From: Closterium sp. NIES-65
Taxonomy: Eukaryota > Streptophyta > Zygnematophyceae > Desmidiales > Closteriaceae
Length of the DNA: 64,000 nucleotides
Reading direction: 5' to 3'
Assembly: GCA_948144175.1 (NCBI GenBank)
Contig: CANXME010000212.1
Span: 1,356,001 to 1,420,000 of the forward strand
Shown here: positions 45,982 through 56,466 of the stretch, one piece after another
Layout of the letters: each line of letters begins with the position of its first letter
How positions within the stretch are numbered: the stretch's first letter is position 1
Program-made: the position numbers and the translations under genes
Notes under the pieces: generated by a model
The model's input: only the letters and a program-made list of their open reading frames with translations
Databases searched by the model: none
Told to the model about the DNA's origin: nothing

Positions 45982-46172
45982 CACCACCATAGGCAAAGTG
46001 GGGGAGAACAAGGGGTCACAAGACCAGTCAGGAAAAAGCAAAGCAAGCTCACGGTGGATCACAATGTCACCACACACTCCGAGCACAAGCAAAGGGGCCA
46101 CAAGGCCAGTTCACATGCAGAGGTATATATGCAACAACAGTACAGTGATCACTACCTAGCAAGAGTAAGCGT

Positions 46173-46215
46173 GCAGGTATATATATATATACATATACAT
46201 ATATGTATATATATA
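46173..46215. repeat. AT palindrome in the CE8 3' UTR
   Basis: A TA-rich stretch with an inverted arrangement (TATATATATACATA ... TATGTATATATATA) could form a long hairpin. Shorter TATATA tracts lie at the matching place in the 3' UTRs of CE2, CE5, CE6 and CE10. Confidence 0.6.
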
Positions 46216-46284
46216 TCACAGTACAACCAGAGTCTACTGCAAGTGAGGAAACGTGGGCACTAGGCCTAGAGCAGTGCAGAAGTG

Positions 46285-49200
46285 CTAATGATCACCAGCC
46301 GGAAGGGCCTTAGTGAACACATCAGCCGTGTTGGCCCGGATGGGCACGTGAGCGACACGAAGCTGACCACGCTTCTGCAACTCTCGAGCAAGGAAGTAAT
46401 GCACAGCGATGTGCTTCGTTCTGTGCTCCAGTCTGTGGTCCCGACACAAGGCAATGGCAGCCTTGTTGTCGACGTACGGAACTGGAGGAGAATGAGGCCT
46501 CTCTCCCAAGTTGGTCAGCAGGTAGGAGAGCCAGCATAGCTCCTGTGCAGCCATGGCTGCGGCGTAGATCTCAGCCTCACAACTAGGCCAGAGAACAGAA
46601 GACGAGCGTGTAGACCGCCAAGAAACAGAGCCAGAGCGAAGGATGAACGTGTAACACTGTGACGAATGCAGCATAGCCATGTCGTCAGCCCAAGAAGCGT
46701 TGAAGTGCCCGGTGAGGACAACTGAGCTCGGCCCTCCAAGCACGAGCCCCATGCCCGATGTACTGCACAAGTAGTATAGTACCCTCTTCGCAGCATCCCA
46801 GTGCACCTTTCTGTGCATACGAGGAGCCATGTAGCATGCCAGAAGGCCAAGACGGTACGCAAGGTTAGGACGAGTGCAGGTCATCAGCTATATGAGGCAA
46901 CCCACTAGCTCTGGGTACGGACCACTCGGCTCTACGCCCTCGTCCGAAGGTGGAGTTGTGAGCGAGTGGCCTGTAGCCAAGGGAGTGGGCTGTGGCGAGG
47001 ACCAAGTGAAGCCAAAGTGCTGAAGGACCTGCTGCACCATGTGTGGCTTAGTCAGTGTGATGGTGCGCCGTGCTCTGTCCTGGGTGATATGCAAGCCAAG
47101 GTAGCTGCGCAGCTCACCCAAGTCTGTGCACGTGTGTCAATTCTGTGGCTCCGACTTCACAAGGGCGAAAGCCTCAGTGTCAGCAGTGGCAAAGACCAAG
47201 TCATTGACGTACATGAGGATGAAGAATGGCGGCAACGAAGTGTCGGTGCGCAGAAACAGCGACGGGTCACCAGTGGAAGGTCCAAACCCAAGAGTTGCAA
47301 GTGTCGTCCTCAGTGTGCTGTGCCACTCACAAGGCGCCGACGGAGACCGTAGACTGGCCGGCGGAGGCTCCACTGGGTACCAGGAGGGAACGACCTAGTG
47401 AAGCAAGGTGGGCGGCGCAGCCAGATCTCCTCGTGCAGACTCCCCTGAAAGAACGCTGTGCTGAAGTCCAGAGAGTGAAGCTCGTAGTCACGCTGAGCGG
47501 CGACGTGCAGCAGCACCCGAAGAGTGGTCATCTTCGGGGTGGGGGAGAAGGTCTACAAGAATTCAACTCCCTGTCGCTGACTGAAGCCTCGTGCAATATA
47601 ACAAGCCTTGAAGACAGGCGAAGAACCCGGCGGCCGCTTCACCCTGAAAATCCACATGACATCAACGTTGTTCGCCCCAGGAGGGGGAACTTTATCGACG
47701 TAAGTGCCTGTTGACTTCCAAGATGCCATCTTTGCGTCCATGGCTGTTTGCCACTGAGAAGAGTACTCACCCGCGATTGCCTCAGCGTAAGAGCGCGGAG
47801 TCGGGATGTCTGGAACATCCAGGTCTACCTCATGGGCAAGTAGCATGGTCACGAGATGAGGCGCAGCGGTTGCAAGACACTCAAAGTCCTCCTGCTTGTC
47901 CTCAAGGACGTCCGTGCCAAGAGCACACTCACCCCCGACGAATGAACGACAGACAGACTCAGATCCAGCAACAAGACTATCAGCGAATTCAAGACGAAAG
48001 GCAGCTGCAAAGTCAGAAAGCTCAGAGACTAAGGCAGACGCAGCAGTAGACTCAAGCTATGGGTCAGTGACAATAGTGGTTAGCAGACGTGTGACAGTAG
48101 GGTGAGCAGCACGAGCCAGGTCAGACTCAGGGTCCTTAACGCGAGGCAGAGAATACGCAGGAGGAGACGGTAGGGGAACACGCTGTGGAACAGAGGAAGG
48201 ACGATGTGCTATAGCGAGCGTGCCAGTGAGAAGAGGCGGACACTCACGAGGAACACGACGACTAGTGCGACGCGCGCGAATAGGCGAGGCAGGACGAGAC
48301 ACAGGCTCACGACGCTCTGTAAGCAAGTTTGTCTGCTCAGTATAAGGAGCAGGCAGTGGTGCGCCGGGCTCTAACTGGAGGCTAGTAGAAGATGGGAGGC
48401 TAAGAACCTGGCGAAGCACGGAGTCAGGCGGTGGCAGAGACGAGGTGACGGCGTAGCGAAAAACAGTTGCGGCGGTGCAATGCCACTAGTACCAGTAGCT
48501 CCAACGCCTCCAGCAACTCTAGAAAATCCAGCCCCAGGGCCTCCAGCACAAGCACCTCCACCTCCAGCGCCTCCAGCAGCACCACCTCCAGCTCTAGTAA
48601 CTCCAGCAGCAGCACCTTCAGCTCCAGCTCCTCCAGCAACAGCAGAACCTCCAGCTCCAGTGCCACCTGTAGCAGCCACCCCAGAACCGGCACCTCTAGC
48701 CCCAGGGTCCCCAACTCCAAAGTCGACAGTACCACCTCTAGGGCCTCCACCAGCAGCACCCCCAAGAACTGGCACCTCCAACTCCAGGGTCTCCAATGCC
48801 AGGGTCAACAGCACCAGCTCTAGGGCCTCCAGGCCCAGTACCTCCAGCAGCATCACCCCCAGAGCCAAAACCTCCAACTCCAGGAGCATTACCAGTCCCG
48901 GCAGCTCCAGTACCTCCAGGACGAGCACCTCCAGGACCAAAGACGCCAGCACTCCCAGCGCCTCCACGACCAGCAGCTCCAGCAGCACGACTCCTCAGGC
49001 GGGTACGCGACGCAAGCCATTCTCGTGCCTGCTGCGATGAGACAAGCCCGCGTCATGAAACCAGACCCAGAGGAACGCCAGCAGACTTAGCACCCCCCCG
49101 ACCCAGACCCTCCAGCTCAGCACCCCCAGGCTCCCGCACTTGTAGGCTCAGCACCCCCAGGCTCCGCACCCCCCAGCACCTCACGGTCGGGCTCAGCACC

Positions 49201-51660
49201 CCCAGACTCCGCAGCCGCAAGCTCAGCACCGCCAGGAGTAGTACCAGTCCCGGCAGCTCTAGTACCTCCAGTACGAGCACCTCCAGGACCAGAGACACCA
49301 GCACTCCCAGCGCCTCCACAACAAGCGGCTCCAACAGCACGACTCCTCAGGCGCGTACGTGACGCAAGCCACTCTCATGCCTGTTGTGGCGAGATAGGCC
49401 CGCGTCGTGAAACGAGACCCAGAGGAGCGCCAACAGACTCAGCACCCCCCGACCCGGCACCCTCCGGCTCAGCACCCCCAGAATCTGCAGCCACTGGCTC
49501 AGCACCCCAAGTCTCCGCACTCCCCAGCACCTCATGCGCAGGCTCAGCACCCCCAGACGCAGCACCCCTAGCAGCACCTCCCGCAGCAGCACCTGAGTCG
49601 CTAGTGACCTCTACAGGCCCAGCCACGGGGGGGGGGGGGGGTCTACGTGAGAGACACCTGAAGGAGCAGGACCTTGAGGGGTAAGGGGGTCTACCGGAGG
49701 GGGACGTGGAGCAAGGAAAAGCGGCGGGGGAGGGAGAGGGGCAGTGCGGTAGGGGAAGAGATGGTAGAAAGGAACCAGCTCGTCAAAAGTAACTACTTGA
49801 GAGGGGAACACACAGCGCAAGGTGGGTTGGTAAAACTGCCAGCCAGGCGCATCAGGGACAAAGCCAAGGAAGACACAGGGAATGGTGCGGGAGGAGAGCT
49901 TGTCCGCGGACGTATCGCGGACTAGCGCACGAGCACCCCAGACCCGGAAACGTGACGCATCGCCAACCTCCCCCGTCCAACGCAGTGTGGGCGAGGTCTC
50001 CGGCAAGGAGACATGGGGCCAGAGGTTGAGCTGCTGTGCGGCGTACCGGACCGCAAATGGCCACTGAAAATGGGGAGCCGTTACATGGATCAAAGAGGTA
50101 CGAGCGACCTCCATGGCTAAGCCAATGCGGCGCTCAGCAACCCCATTTTGTTGTGGTGAGCCTAGAAGTGTGAACGAGTGCTCGATGCCCTCCCCCTAAA
50201 AGAAGGCCCGCAAGAGGTCGGAGGTGAACTCACCACCTCTATCAGAGTGCAGACGCAGGACAGGAAGGTCGTGGCGGAACCTGCGGCGGACCTGGAGATG
50301 AACTGCTCGGATCCAAGGGATTAGGTTAGCAGGGACCTCACCCTTTGTACGCAAGGGGAAGATCGTGGTGTAACGCGAGTAGTCGTCGACAACCAGCAGA
50401 AAGTACCGCTCACCGCCCTGTCCACGAATGCGGGCTAGGCCCACACGTCCAGGTGGAGGGTCTGCTGAGGAGCCTCTGTTGGGGTAAACGAGGAGGAGTG
50501 AGGAGCGACGCGCTGCCGCCCCTCGACGCAAGGAATCCAGGGCGAGGCAGGGAGGGGAGGGAGAGATCTGGGAAGACCAGACACAAGGAGGCGATGGTGC
50601 ATGCCACGTAGACGTGGCAAAGAGGGGTGACCCAGGTGGTGGTGCCAGAGAAGAGTCTCGAGCGACAGGGAGCGACACTCACAGGGGGAGGCTACCTGAC
50701 ATGACGCAGAAACCTAACCAGTAGCAGCTACTTGAGGAGGCGCATTCGTCAGTGTGTAAAGACTGGACCCTGGCCAACGGGTGAACGTGGCCAGGTGATA
50801 GCCCGTCTTGGAGCACGTACAGATCGCCACACCTGTCCTCCGGAGATAAAGGTGTCAACCCAATGATCCTTGAGGACGGCGTTGCTCACCAAGTTCGTCG
50901 AGAACGAGGGGAGGTGGAGACCTAACAGTGAGCCAGACGGAATCGCCGGGCACGGAAGCAAAGTGGTAGACCGTGCAAGAACTGGGCCCCCTGAGGGGTC
51001 CGCCAGAGAGACTGCAATAGGTGCAGGAAGTGGTGTGAGTGCAGTGCTGTCACAGAAGAAGCAGTGGGAAGTAGATGAGTCAAGCGTGAAGGTGTGCAAG
51101 GTCTCAGCAGGTGCAGGACTTGAGAGAGCAGACTCACCAGCACCTAAGGTAGCAGCCTCACTCGCACCTAGAGCAGCAACCTCTATACCGGGGTCGTACT
51201 GCACACACAGGTAACAGTCACGCTCAGCGCCACCAAGCAAAGCAGACATGGCAGTAAGGATGGCATCATAGTCTAAAAAAAAGACATCAACGCCCGACCT
51301 AAGCAACTCAGGCCAGTGGGGGGGTCTCAGCCTCGTCGCCAAACTCTGTGTGCCAGGCGTCAGTCAAATAGGCGAAGTAGCAGGACTATGCGTGACGAAG
51401 TGTCCTACAGGTCTGACCAGCTCGACAACCTTTGCGAATGACATACAGACAGCGACCAGGACTCGGAGACGTCCCACGCTGGTAAAGCTACTCACGAAGC
51501 TGTTGGGGCATAAGGGTTGGACGCCGCCGTAGCTGCATCTAGCCACCGCCAGAGACTCCACACCACACAGCTCCACAGTGATTGCTACTACGGCCGTCAC
51601 AGTTCCCAATGCTGCCACCACCGTCGTCACCACTCCCACCGCGACTACAAAGTGAAGTCA
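46285..51660 (-). pseudogene. decayed pol region of CE8
   Basis: The finger region has a PQQLRE motif (near 51510). The protease shows LDSSTSHCFF, with Ser in place of the usual Gly. The integrase has LRLHSDRGGEFTS and VVDDYSRYT. The linker repeats are Ala/Pro-rich. RT has YVNDLVFATA in place of YVDDLVFA. RNase H has SCEAEIYAAAMAAQELC. It is heavily broken. Nothing resembling the FDAEGR capsid start is present upstream of the finger. Confidence 0.82.
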
Positions 51661-51849
51661 TGGCGGGCAAGCTAGAAGGAGCGTGACCTCTAGGGCAGTA
51701 CGGAGTGAAGGCAGTAGTACAGCAGCAGTAAGACGAACAGCAGAGCGGCTCATGAGGCTAGGCTGCAGCACCTCCAGCACTCCTAGCAGCACCTCCACCA
51801 CCAGCAGTAGTAGCACAAGCAGAAGGGCGGATCATGTCGGGTGGCGCGG

Positions 51850-52376
51850 CTCAGCCTGGGCGGCGCGGGCACCAGGGCGCACGCTGTGGAGGGCAGCAGG
51901 GCGCGGCGCACTGGGTGCAAGAGGGCGCGACGCACAGGGCAGCAGGGCGCGACGTGCAGGCTGCAGCAAAGCGCAATGCGCAGGGCAGCAGCGCGTGACG
52001 CGCGGGCTGCCGTAGAGCGCGACGCGCGGGGCAGCAGCGTGCGATGGGCGGGCTGCTGTAGGGCGCGACGCGCGGGGCAGCAGAGCACAACGGGCGAGGC
52101 AGCAGTGCGCGACGCGCGAGGCAGCAATGCGCGTCGCGTGGGCTGCCGTAGAGTGCGACGCGCGGGGCAGCAGAGCGCGACGCGCGGGGCAGCAGAGCGC
52201 GACGCGTGGGGCAGCATAGCGCGACGCGCAGGCTGCCGTAGGGCGCGAAGCGCAAGGCAGCAGGGCGCGACATGCAGCTGCCGCAGGGCGCGGGCTGCAG
52301 CAGGACGCAGGGCAGGGCGCTGGCGCAGGACAGGGCGCTGGCGCAGGGCAGGGCGCTAGCGCAGGGCAGGGCATGC
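51850..52376 (-). repeat. GC-rich tandem repeats in the CE8 leader
   Basis: Units such as GGGCGCGACGCGCGGGGCAGCAG (two parts: GGGCGCGACGCGCG + GGGCAGCAG), of about 20-23 bp, and GGGCGCTGGCGCAGGGCA units repeat irregularly. The same motifs occur in the leader of CE1. Long open frames on both strands here are compositional. Confidence 0.75.
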
Positions 52377-52840
52377 GGATATAAGACATATATGTCTTAT
52401 CTCATACACTAAAAAAAATGCTTGGGTTATCTTGTATTTGGGGAGGTTTTGGGTGTCTTATAAGTCTTATAAATGGAAACTTTTTTAAACTACCTAGAAA
52501 TATTTTCACGCATCTTGAAAAGAATTTCTCATTAAGAGTGTGGATGCTGCGAAGGTGCCACTTCGGCAACCATTGTTCAGGACGCCACGTCATCCCGAAT
52601 ACTTGCAGAGGCAAATTTTGAAGAACGTGAGTCAGCACGTGGCGGAATTCGCGTGTCGCAAGGGTAAAAATGTACGCGGTATTTCAATTTTCACTATAAT
52701 ACATTGCAGTTTCGATTATAAGACACATATGTCTTATCTCGTACACACAAATAGGTGTCGTATAAAAAGGCTAGCCCGTTTATAAGAGACACCTGTATAA
52801 TAGACAACCCCTATCTACTATTCAACACTGTCTTATACCC
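52377..52840 (+). mobile_element. small TIR DNA transposon (non-autonomous), inserted in the CE8 leader
   Basis: This AT-rich block inside a GC-rich leader is bounded by inverted ends GGATATAAGACA (52377-52388) and the complement of GGGTATAAGACA (52829-52840), 11 of 12 matching. The ATAAGACA/TGTCTTAT motif recurs subterminally near 52391, 52449, 52460, 52720 and 52732, including the palindrome ATAAGACATATATGTCTTAT (52381-52400). The middle holds a 120-bp coding-like segment (DAAKVPLRQPLFRTPRHPEY) that ends at a GTAAAA donor-like site. I could not define a clear target-site duplication, so the exact ends and superfamily are uncertain. Confidence 0.55.
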
Positions 52841-52855
52841 AGGCGATGACGGTAG

Positions 52856-53110
52856 TGTCGAGAGTTGAACGAGAAAGAGTTAAGATTAAGTAGGGCCTAG
52901 GCTTAGTAGCCTAGGCCCAAGTAGGATATCGAGCGGGTTTCACCTAGGGTGAGTATCGAGTGAGTTGGAAGAGAAGTTGGGAGAATGTGTGGCTTCACTA
53001 TAGTTTCGAAGTACATATAGCAAAGGAAACACATAAGGTGCACCACCAAACAAAGTTTAAATAACTACACTAACTATAGCTACAGGCAATTACAAATATA
53101 AGTTGTGACA
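52856..53110 (-). repeat. 3' LTR of CE9
   Basis: A 255-bp LTR with TG...CA ends. It contains a perfect hairpin, stem GGGCCTAGGCT / AGCCTAGGCCC with loop TAGT (52893-52918). Confidence 0.92.
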
Positions 53111-53607
53111 CTCCCCCATAACTGCCTGCAGCAGGAGTATGTGCAGAATACAACCTGCAGGTGTACAGATGCAAAATAATAAAAAGCAAGCAACAGCAGG
53201 TAATGCAGGCGGGCTGACACTAGCTGGTCACCCCCTCCATCTCCTCACCCTCCTCCTTCCCCTCCCCCACACTGCTGCAGAAGCAGCAGAGAAGGGGGGA
53301 AGAGAGGAGAGGTGGAGGGACGGCTGCTTGTTGCCTCACACCCGCCACCCCGGTACCACTCCCCCTGCTCCCCCACATCCTCACACCCTCCCCCCCAGCG
53401 GCAGCTGCAGCGGTGGGACTGAAAGAAGGAGGAGGGAAAGGGAAAGAGTTGACCCAACACTCCAACACCCGCCACCCCCATACCCTCCTCCCCACGGCTG
53501 CAGGGAGACAAAGGAGGAGGGGGGGTGGGCGGGAAGAAAGCCGCAGAGCGGCTAAACAATGTCGGCGCAGATAGGTCAGGGGCGGCTTCAGGGAGAACAG
53601 GGGCGGA

Positions 53608-53775
53608 AAGGCCCGTCGCGTGCCACGGGGCGCAACGACGGGTAAGTTAAGAGAAAGGGCCCGATCGTGTGCCACGGGGCGCACGACGAGCAGGGCACCG
53701 TCGCGTGCCACGGGGCGCACGACGGGCAGGTAAAGGGCACCGTCGCGTGCCACGGGGCGCGCGACAGGCAGAAAA
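53608..53775 (-). repeat. tandem repeats in the CE9 core
   Basis: Four copies of GTCGCGTGCCACGGGGCGC (plus strand), spaced about 38-52 bp, lie near 53611, 53663, 53702 and 53744; a diverged fifth may follow. There is no coding signal. Confidence 0.7.
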
Positions 53776-53893
53776 GGCGTCACACGCCAACCGGGAGCGG
53801 GACAAGGTAAAAATCGTCACGCGCCCTAGGCGCGCGACCGGAAAATCGTAGCAGCGGAAACGTGAGGCCAGAACGAACGTCGCTCTGATAACA

Positions 53894-54148
53894 TGTCGAG
53901 ATTTGAACGAGAAAGAGTTAAGATTAAGTAGGGCCTAGGCTTAGTAGCCTAGGCCCAAGTAGGATATCGAGCGGGTTTCACCTAGGGTGAGTATCGAGTG
54001 AGTTGGAAGAGAAGTTGGGAGAATGTGTGGCTTCACTATAGTTTCGAAGTACATATAGCAAAGGAAACACATAAGGTGCACCACCAAACAAAGTTTAAAT
54101 AACTACACTAACTACAGCTACAGGCAGTTACAAATATAAGTTGTGACA
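53894..54148 (-). repeat. 5' LTR of CE9
   Basis: A 255-bp copy adjoining the PBS. It carries the same hairpin at 53931-53956. Confidence 0.92.
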
Positions 54149-54177
54149 GGTAGGTAATGGTGGGCCCGAAAAAAAAC

Positions 54178-54206
54178 GGTCCTACGGACCTTCTGCTTTG
54201 AAACCA
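54178..54206 (-). promoter_or_regulatory. CE8 primer-binding site and post-PBS hairpin
   Basis: Minus strand: a decayed PBS TGGTTTCAAAGC, then the hairpin GGTCC-GTA-GGACC (54178-54190), then eight T, then GGGCCCACC. It is identical in layout to CE1. Confidence 0.65.
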
Positions 54207-54344
54207 TGTTAATAATTAACAAGCAAGAATGATTGCATTGAATGAATTGTGGGAACAAGTACTACCCTAATATTGGGTTGTTCGTACCCCACATGGGCTA
54301 CCCCACTATATTCTACACACAACTAGCACAGGTATGGTTTGACA
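54207..54344 (-). repeat. 5' LTR of CE8
   Basis: A 138-bp copy. It has diverged from its partner by about 13% plus indels. Confidence 0.83.
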
Positions 54345-54564
54345 ACAGACACACATGGAAAGTGAAGAAGAAGACATACTTTCAGAGCTTGACTTGAACT
54401 TATAAGAAACACTGTAGATGAGTGAAAAATGCCGGAAGATCAAACTGATGGAGGAAAACATAGTTTCAATCCATCCTAAAACCTTGGACAACACATGCTA
54501 TAAAAAACAGCCCATATACTGCATGCAATGCAACGCCATCGGATGATGATCTTCCGTGTAAGAT
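54345..54564. other. no gene seen
   Basis: Host flank, probably the 3' UTR or downstream sequence of the small gene at 54565-55241. Confidence 0.4.
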
Positions 54565-55241
54565 CTAAGAGACGTTTGTGAAGTATGTGACAGTGCGGCC
54601 ATTCAGGGGCTCGGGGAGGCGGTTGTCAGTGCGCTCAGTGTTCTGCTTGGCGATCAGGTTCATGAATGTGATGGCCTGTAGACAACAGAGGGGAAGGAAA
54701 AGGAGAGCAAGGAACACAACAATGAAGACACGCCGTCTCATCAAAGCAAAACAAGCAAAACTAGATGAACAACTCACGTGAGATAAAAAATACAGCTCAA
54801 CGTTGATCCTATCCTGTCTTGCTTTGTCAAAATATTATTCTTATGTTCTAGCCTGTAGTGGGGTGCTCTATAGCGAGTACAATCCTTCTAGGGTTTGCTA
54901 TTTGTATCCCCATTTCTGCTAGTTCAATCCTCTTTTCTTTCTTCTAATTTTGTCATGCTTGAATCTACCAATGGAACACCTGAATAAATACCGTTTTTTT
55001 GTTTCCTTACCTGAGCTACAGAGAGGACATCGGGAAAAGAGCGCGTGTGGTTTCCAAGTTGGAAACCAGTCGTAAGCGATTGGTTTTCGGCTGCAGGCGT
55101 TTTCCCCGATGAAGCGTGTGGTTTGCGTGTATAGTAGCTTGTTGCTCGCGAGAAGGTTTCGACTGGTCGAGCAGCTGGAAGCCAAACCTGAAGATTTGGC
55201 TTGGATAATTTCGACGAACTGAACGGAGACAAGCGGCGCAT
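54565..55241 (-). CDS. possible small two-exon host gene, unrecognised
   Basis: Terminal exon 54565-54675 follows a good acceptor (CTGTTGTCTACAG) and encodes a 36-residue end with ITFMNLIAKQNTERTDNR and a TAG stop. An upstream open segment 55011-55241 begins at ATG (MRRLSPFSSSKLSKP) and ends at a GTAAGG donor in the matching phase. Together they would give about 113 residues, with a Ser/Arg-rich N-terminus like an organelle transit peptide. The intron holds the solo LTR 54825-54955. An extra 36-bp exon at about 54779-54814 is possible. It may instead be only the last exon of another gene. Confidence 0.32.
54825..54955 (+). repeat. solo LTR of a short-LTR copia element
   Basis: A single 131-bp LTR from TGTCAAAATA to TTTTGTCA with the family core CTGTAGTGGGGTGC. 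Perfect flanking duplications TGCTT lie at 54820-54824 and 54956-54960, the signature of LTR-LTR recombination after insertion. It lies in a probable host intron. Confidence 0.88.
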
Positions 55242-55682
55242 CGGCAGTGGGCGGAATTTTTTTCCGATTGGTTGTCGCGTCAGCAATATCGACACGATAA
55301 ACACTGCTTCGGTTGTTGGAATCTGGATGTTGAACTAAGGTCGTTATTTTTTACACGTCTCGTTCAAAATTGACGACCCAGCGAAAGTGATGCAAGTCAA
55401 TTGAAATGATGACGCCGAAGTTAGCGTGTATTGGTTTCTCTGATAAAATTCAATCGTTAACTTTCAGGCGGCATTTGTGCATGTAACGGTGGCACTTGTG
55501 CATGTAACGGTAGGGCCCAATAGAATGGTAAATATAATAAATTTAATAACTTCCTCTACACCGCACTAACAGTACTCAAAACATAACAAACGTTGCTCAA
55601 CATTATATATTTACTAAATTGACACTGTATACACAAAATACGTAGCCACATATTACTACAATTACAACTACACTACCTAAAT
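55242..55682. other. intergenic stretch, no gene seen
   Basis: Between the small gene and the 3' end of the next minus-strand gene. It contains a direct repeat of GCATGTAACGGT near 55479-55510. Nothing else is recognised. Confidence 0.45.
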
Positions 55683-55979
55683 CTAAAACAGTTCTACCTG
55701 CACCTGGTACGGATCATGACCCCTGCGATGAGCGCTGGTCGGGACAAGATCATCAGGGGACAGATCCCCAAGCTCATCCCCAGCGAGCTCCTCTTCAGAA
55801 ATGTCGGTCCAACCGACGATGCATAGCTTCCCGATGCCAATGCACTCTCCCTCGCGCTTAACTTGGCTGGCGTTGATCCAACGCTGCACCACGCGTGCCT
55901 GCCTGGCGAGAGCTCCAGGATCCCCGGAACGCGTGAGCTGGGCCTTGTTGGAGCAGGGATTGCGCGATTTGGAACGCAC
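55683..55979 (-). CDS. last exon of the host gene disrupted by CE10
   Basis: A 297-bp exon of 98 codons and a TAG stop. Its acceptor ends TGTCTCAG. It encodes a basic start (VRSKSRNPCSNKAQLTR) and an acidic C-terminal part (DISEEELAGDELGDLSPDD). The preceding intron is 71 bp. Phases agree with all upstream exons. The protein family is not recognised. Confidence 0.7.
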   Translation of the reverse strand: MRSKSRNPCSNKAQLTRSGDPGALARQARVVQRWINASQVKREGECIGIGKLCIVGWTDISEEELAGDELGDLSPDDLVPTSAHRRGHDPYQVQVELF

Positions 55980-56050
55980 CTGAGACAGTTACCACAAAAA
56001 TTGTAAGCATTACATTAGGATAAAATACCATCCGTAAAACTAGAACGCAC

Positions 56051-56199
56051 CACTGCAAGCAGCACAAGAAGCTGCTCAGGAAACAAGGCAATCGGGAGGG
56101 ACCCGTCCCACTCAGAGTCCCACAGAGCAGCACATTGAATAAAACCGTCGGTGGAAAACGGGACTCCGTTAAGGACATGCCAGGGTAATCCGAAAAACT
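56051..56199 (-). CDS. internal exon of the host gene disrupted by CE10
   Basis: A 149-bp exon between acceptor CACTGCAG and donor GTGCGT. It encodes a globular-looking segment with FFGLPWHVLNGVPFSTDGF and ALWDSEWDGSLPIALFPEQ. Introns on both sides are 71 and 73 bp. Confidence 0.7.
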
Positions 56200-56272
56200 C
56201 TGCAGTGTGACAATGAGAAGGTCAGATACAGGTTTACGGATGGTACAGAAAACGGTGAAGAAGCCTACTTAC

Positions 56273-56335
56273 TGGAATCGTTCCTGGTGACATAGACTTC
56301 GCACTTGCTAGAGAAACCCTTGGGCTCGTAGTAAA
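56273..56335 (-). CDS. 3' part of the host exon split by CE10
   Basis: From the GTAAGT donor at 56272 back to the CE10 duplication. It encodes YEPKGFSSKCEVYVTRNDS and joins in phase with 63535-63737 across the shared TTTAC, giving a 261-bp exon before insertion. Confidence 0.72.
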
Positions 56336-56466
56336 TGTCAGAACATATAGCTTACTTGTTTGTGTAGGCTATAGTGGGGTATCCCATAGGGGGTACAACA
56401 CATTAGGGTTTCCTATTTGTATTCACTTCACTTCATAGTCATTCATTCTCGTTCTTTGTTTTCACA
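56336..56466 (+). repeat. 5' LTR of CE10
   Basis: A 131-bp LTR from TGTCAGAACA to TTTTCACA, identical to the 3' copy. It has the family core GTAGGCTATAGTGGGGTA. At 131 bp it is short for a copia LTR. Confidence 0.97.

Larger units (their letters stand above)
52856..54148 (-). mobile_element. CE9: small non-autonomous LTR element without gag-pol
   Basis: LTRs of 255 bp (52856-53110 and 53894-54148) differ at 3 sites (1.2%). There is a perfect duplication GGTAG (52851-52855 and 54149-54153). The minus strand has PBS TGTTATCAGAGCG after the right LTR and a purine tract TATGGGGGAG before the left one. The 783-bp core holds GC-rich repeats and no retroelement protein, so it must have moved using proteins of another element. 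It is recent, inserted in the CE8 leader. Confidence 0.92.
45847..54344 (-). mobile_element. CE8: old Ty1/copia element with two later insertions
   Basis: LTRs 45847-45981 (135 bp) and 54207-54344 (138 bp) differ at about 17 sites plus indels (around 13%), the oldest pair here. Flanking ACACA and ACAGA match at 4 of 5. Reading from the right: LTR, PBS, leader interrupted by CE9 and by a DNA transposon, finger region, protease (about 50749-51342), integrase (about 49740-50440), Ala/Pro/Gly-rich linker (48460-49600), RT (46890-47710), RNase H (46290-46720) and 3' UTR. No UBN2-type capsid region is found. Many breaks, at least eight. Confidence 0.85.

Noticed and set aside
53220-53783. 187-codon minus-strand frame in CE9
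   Set aside because: It starts at a GTG, is made of GC-rich repeats, and has no protein motif.
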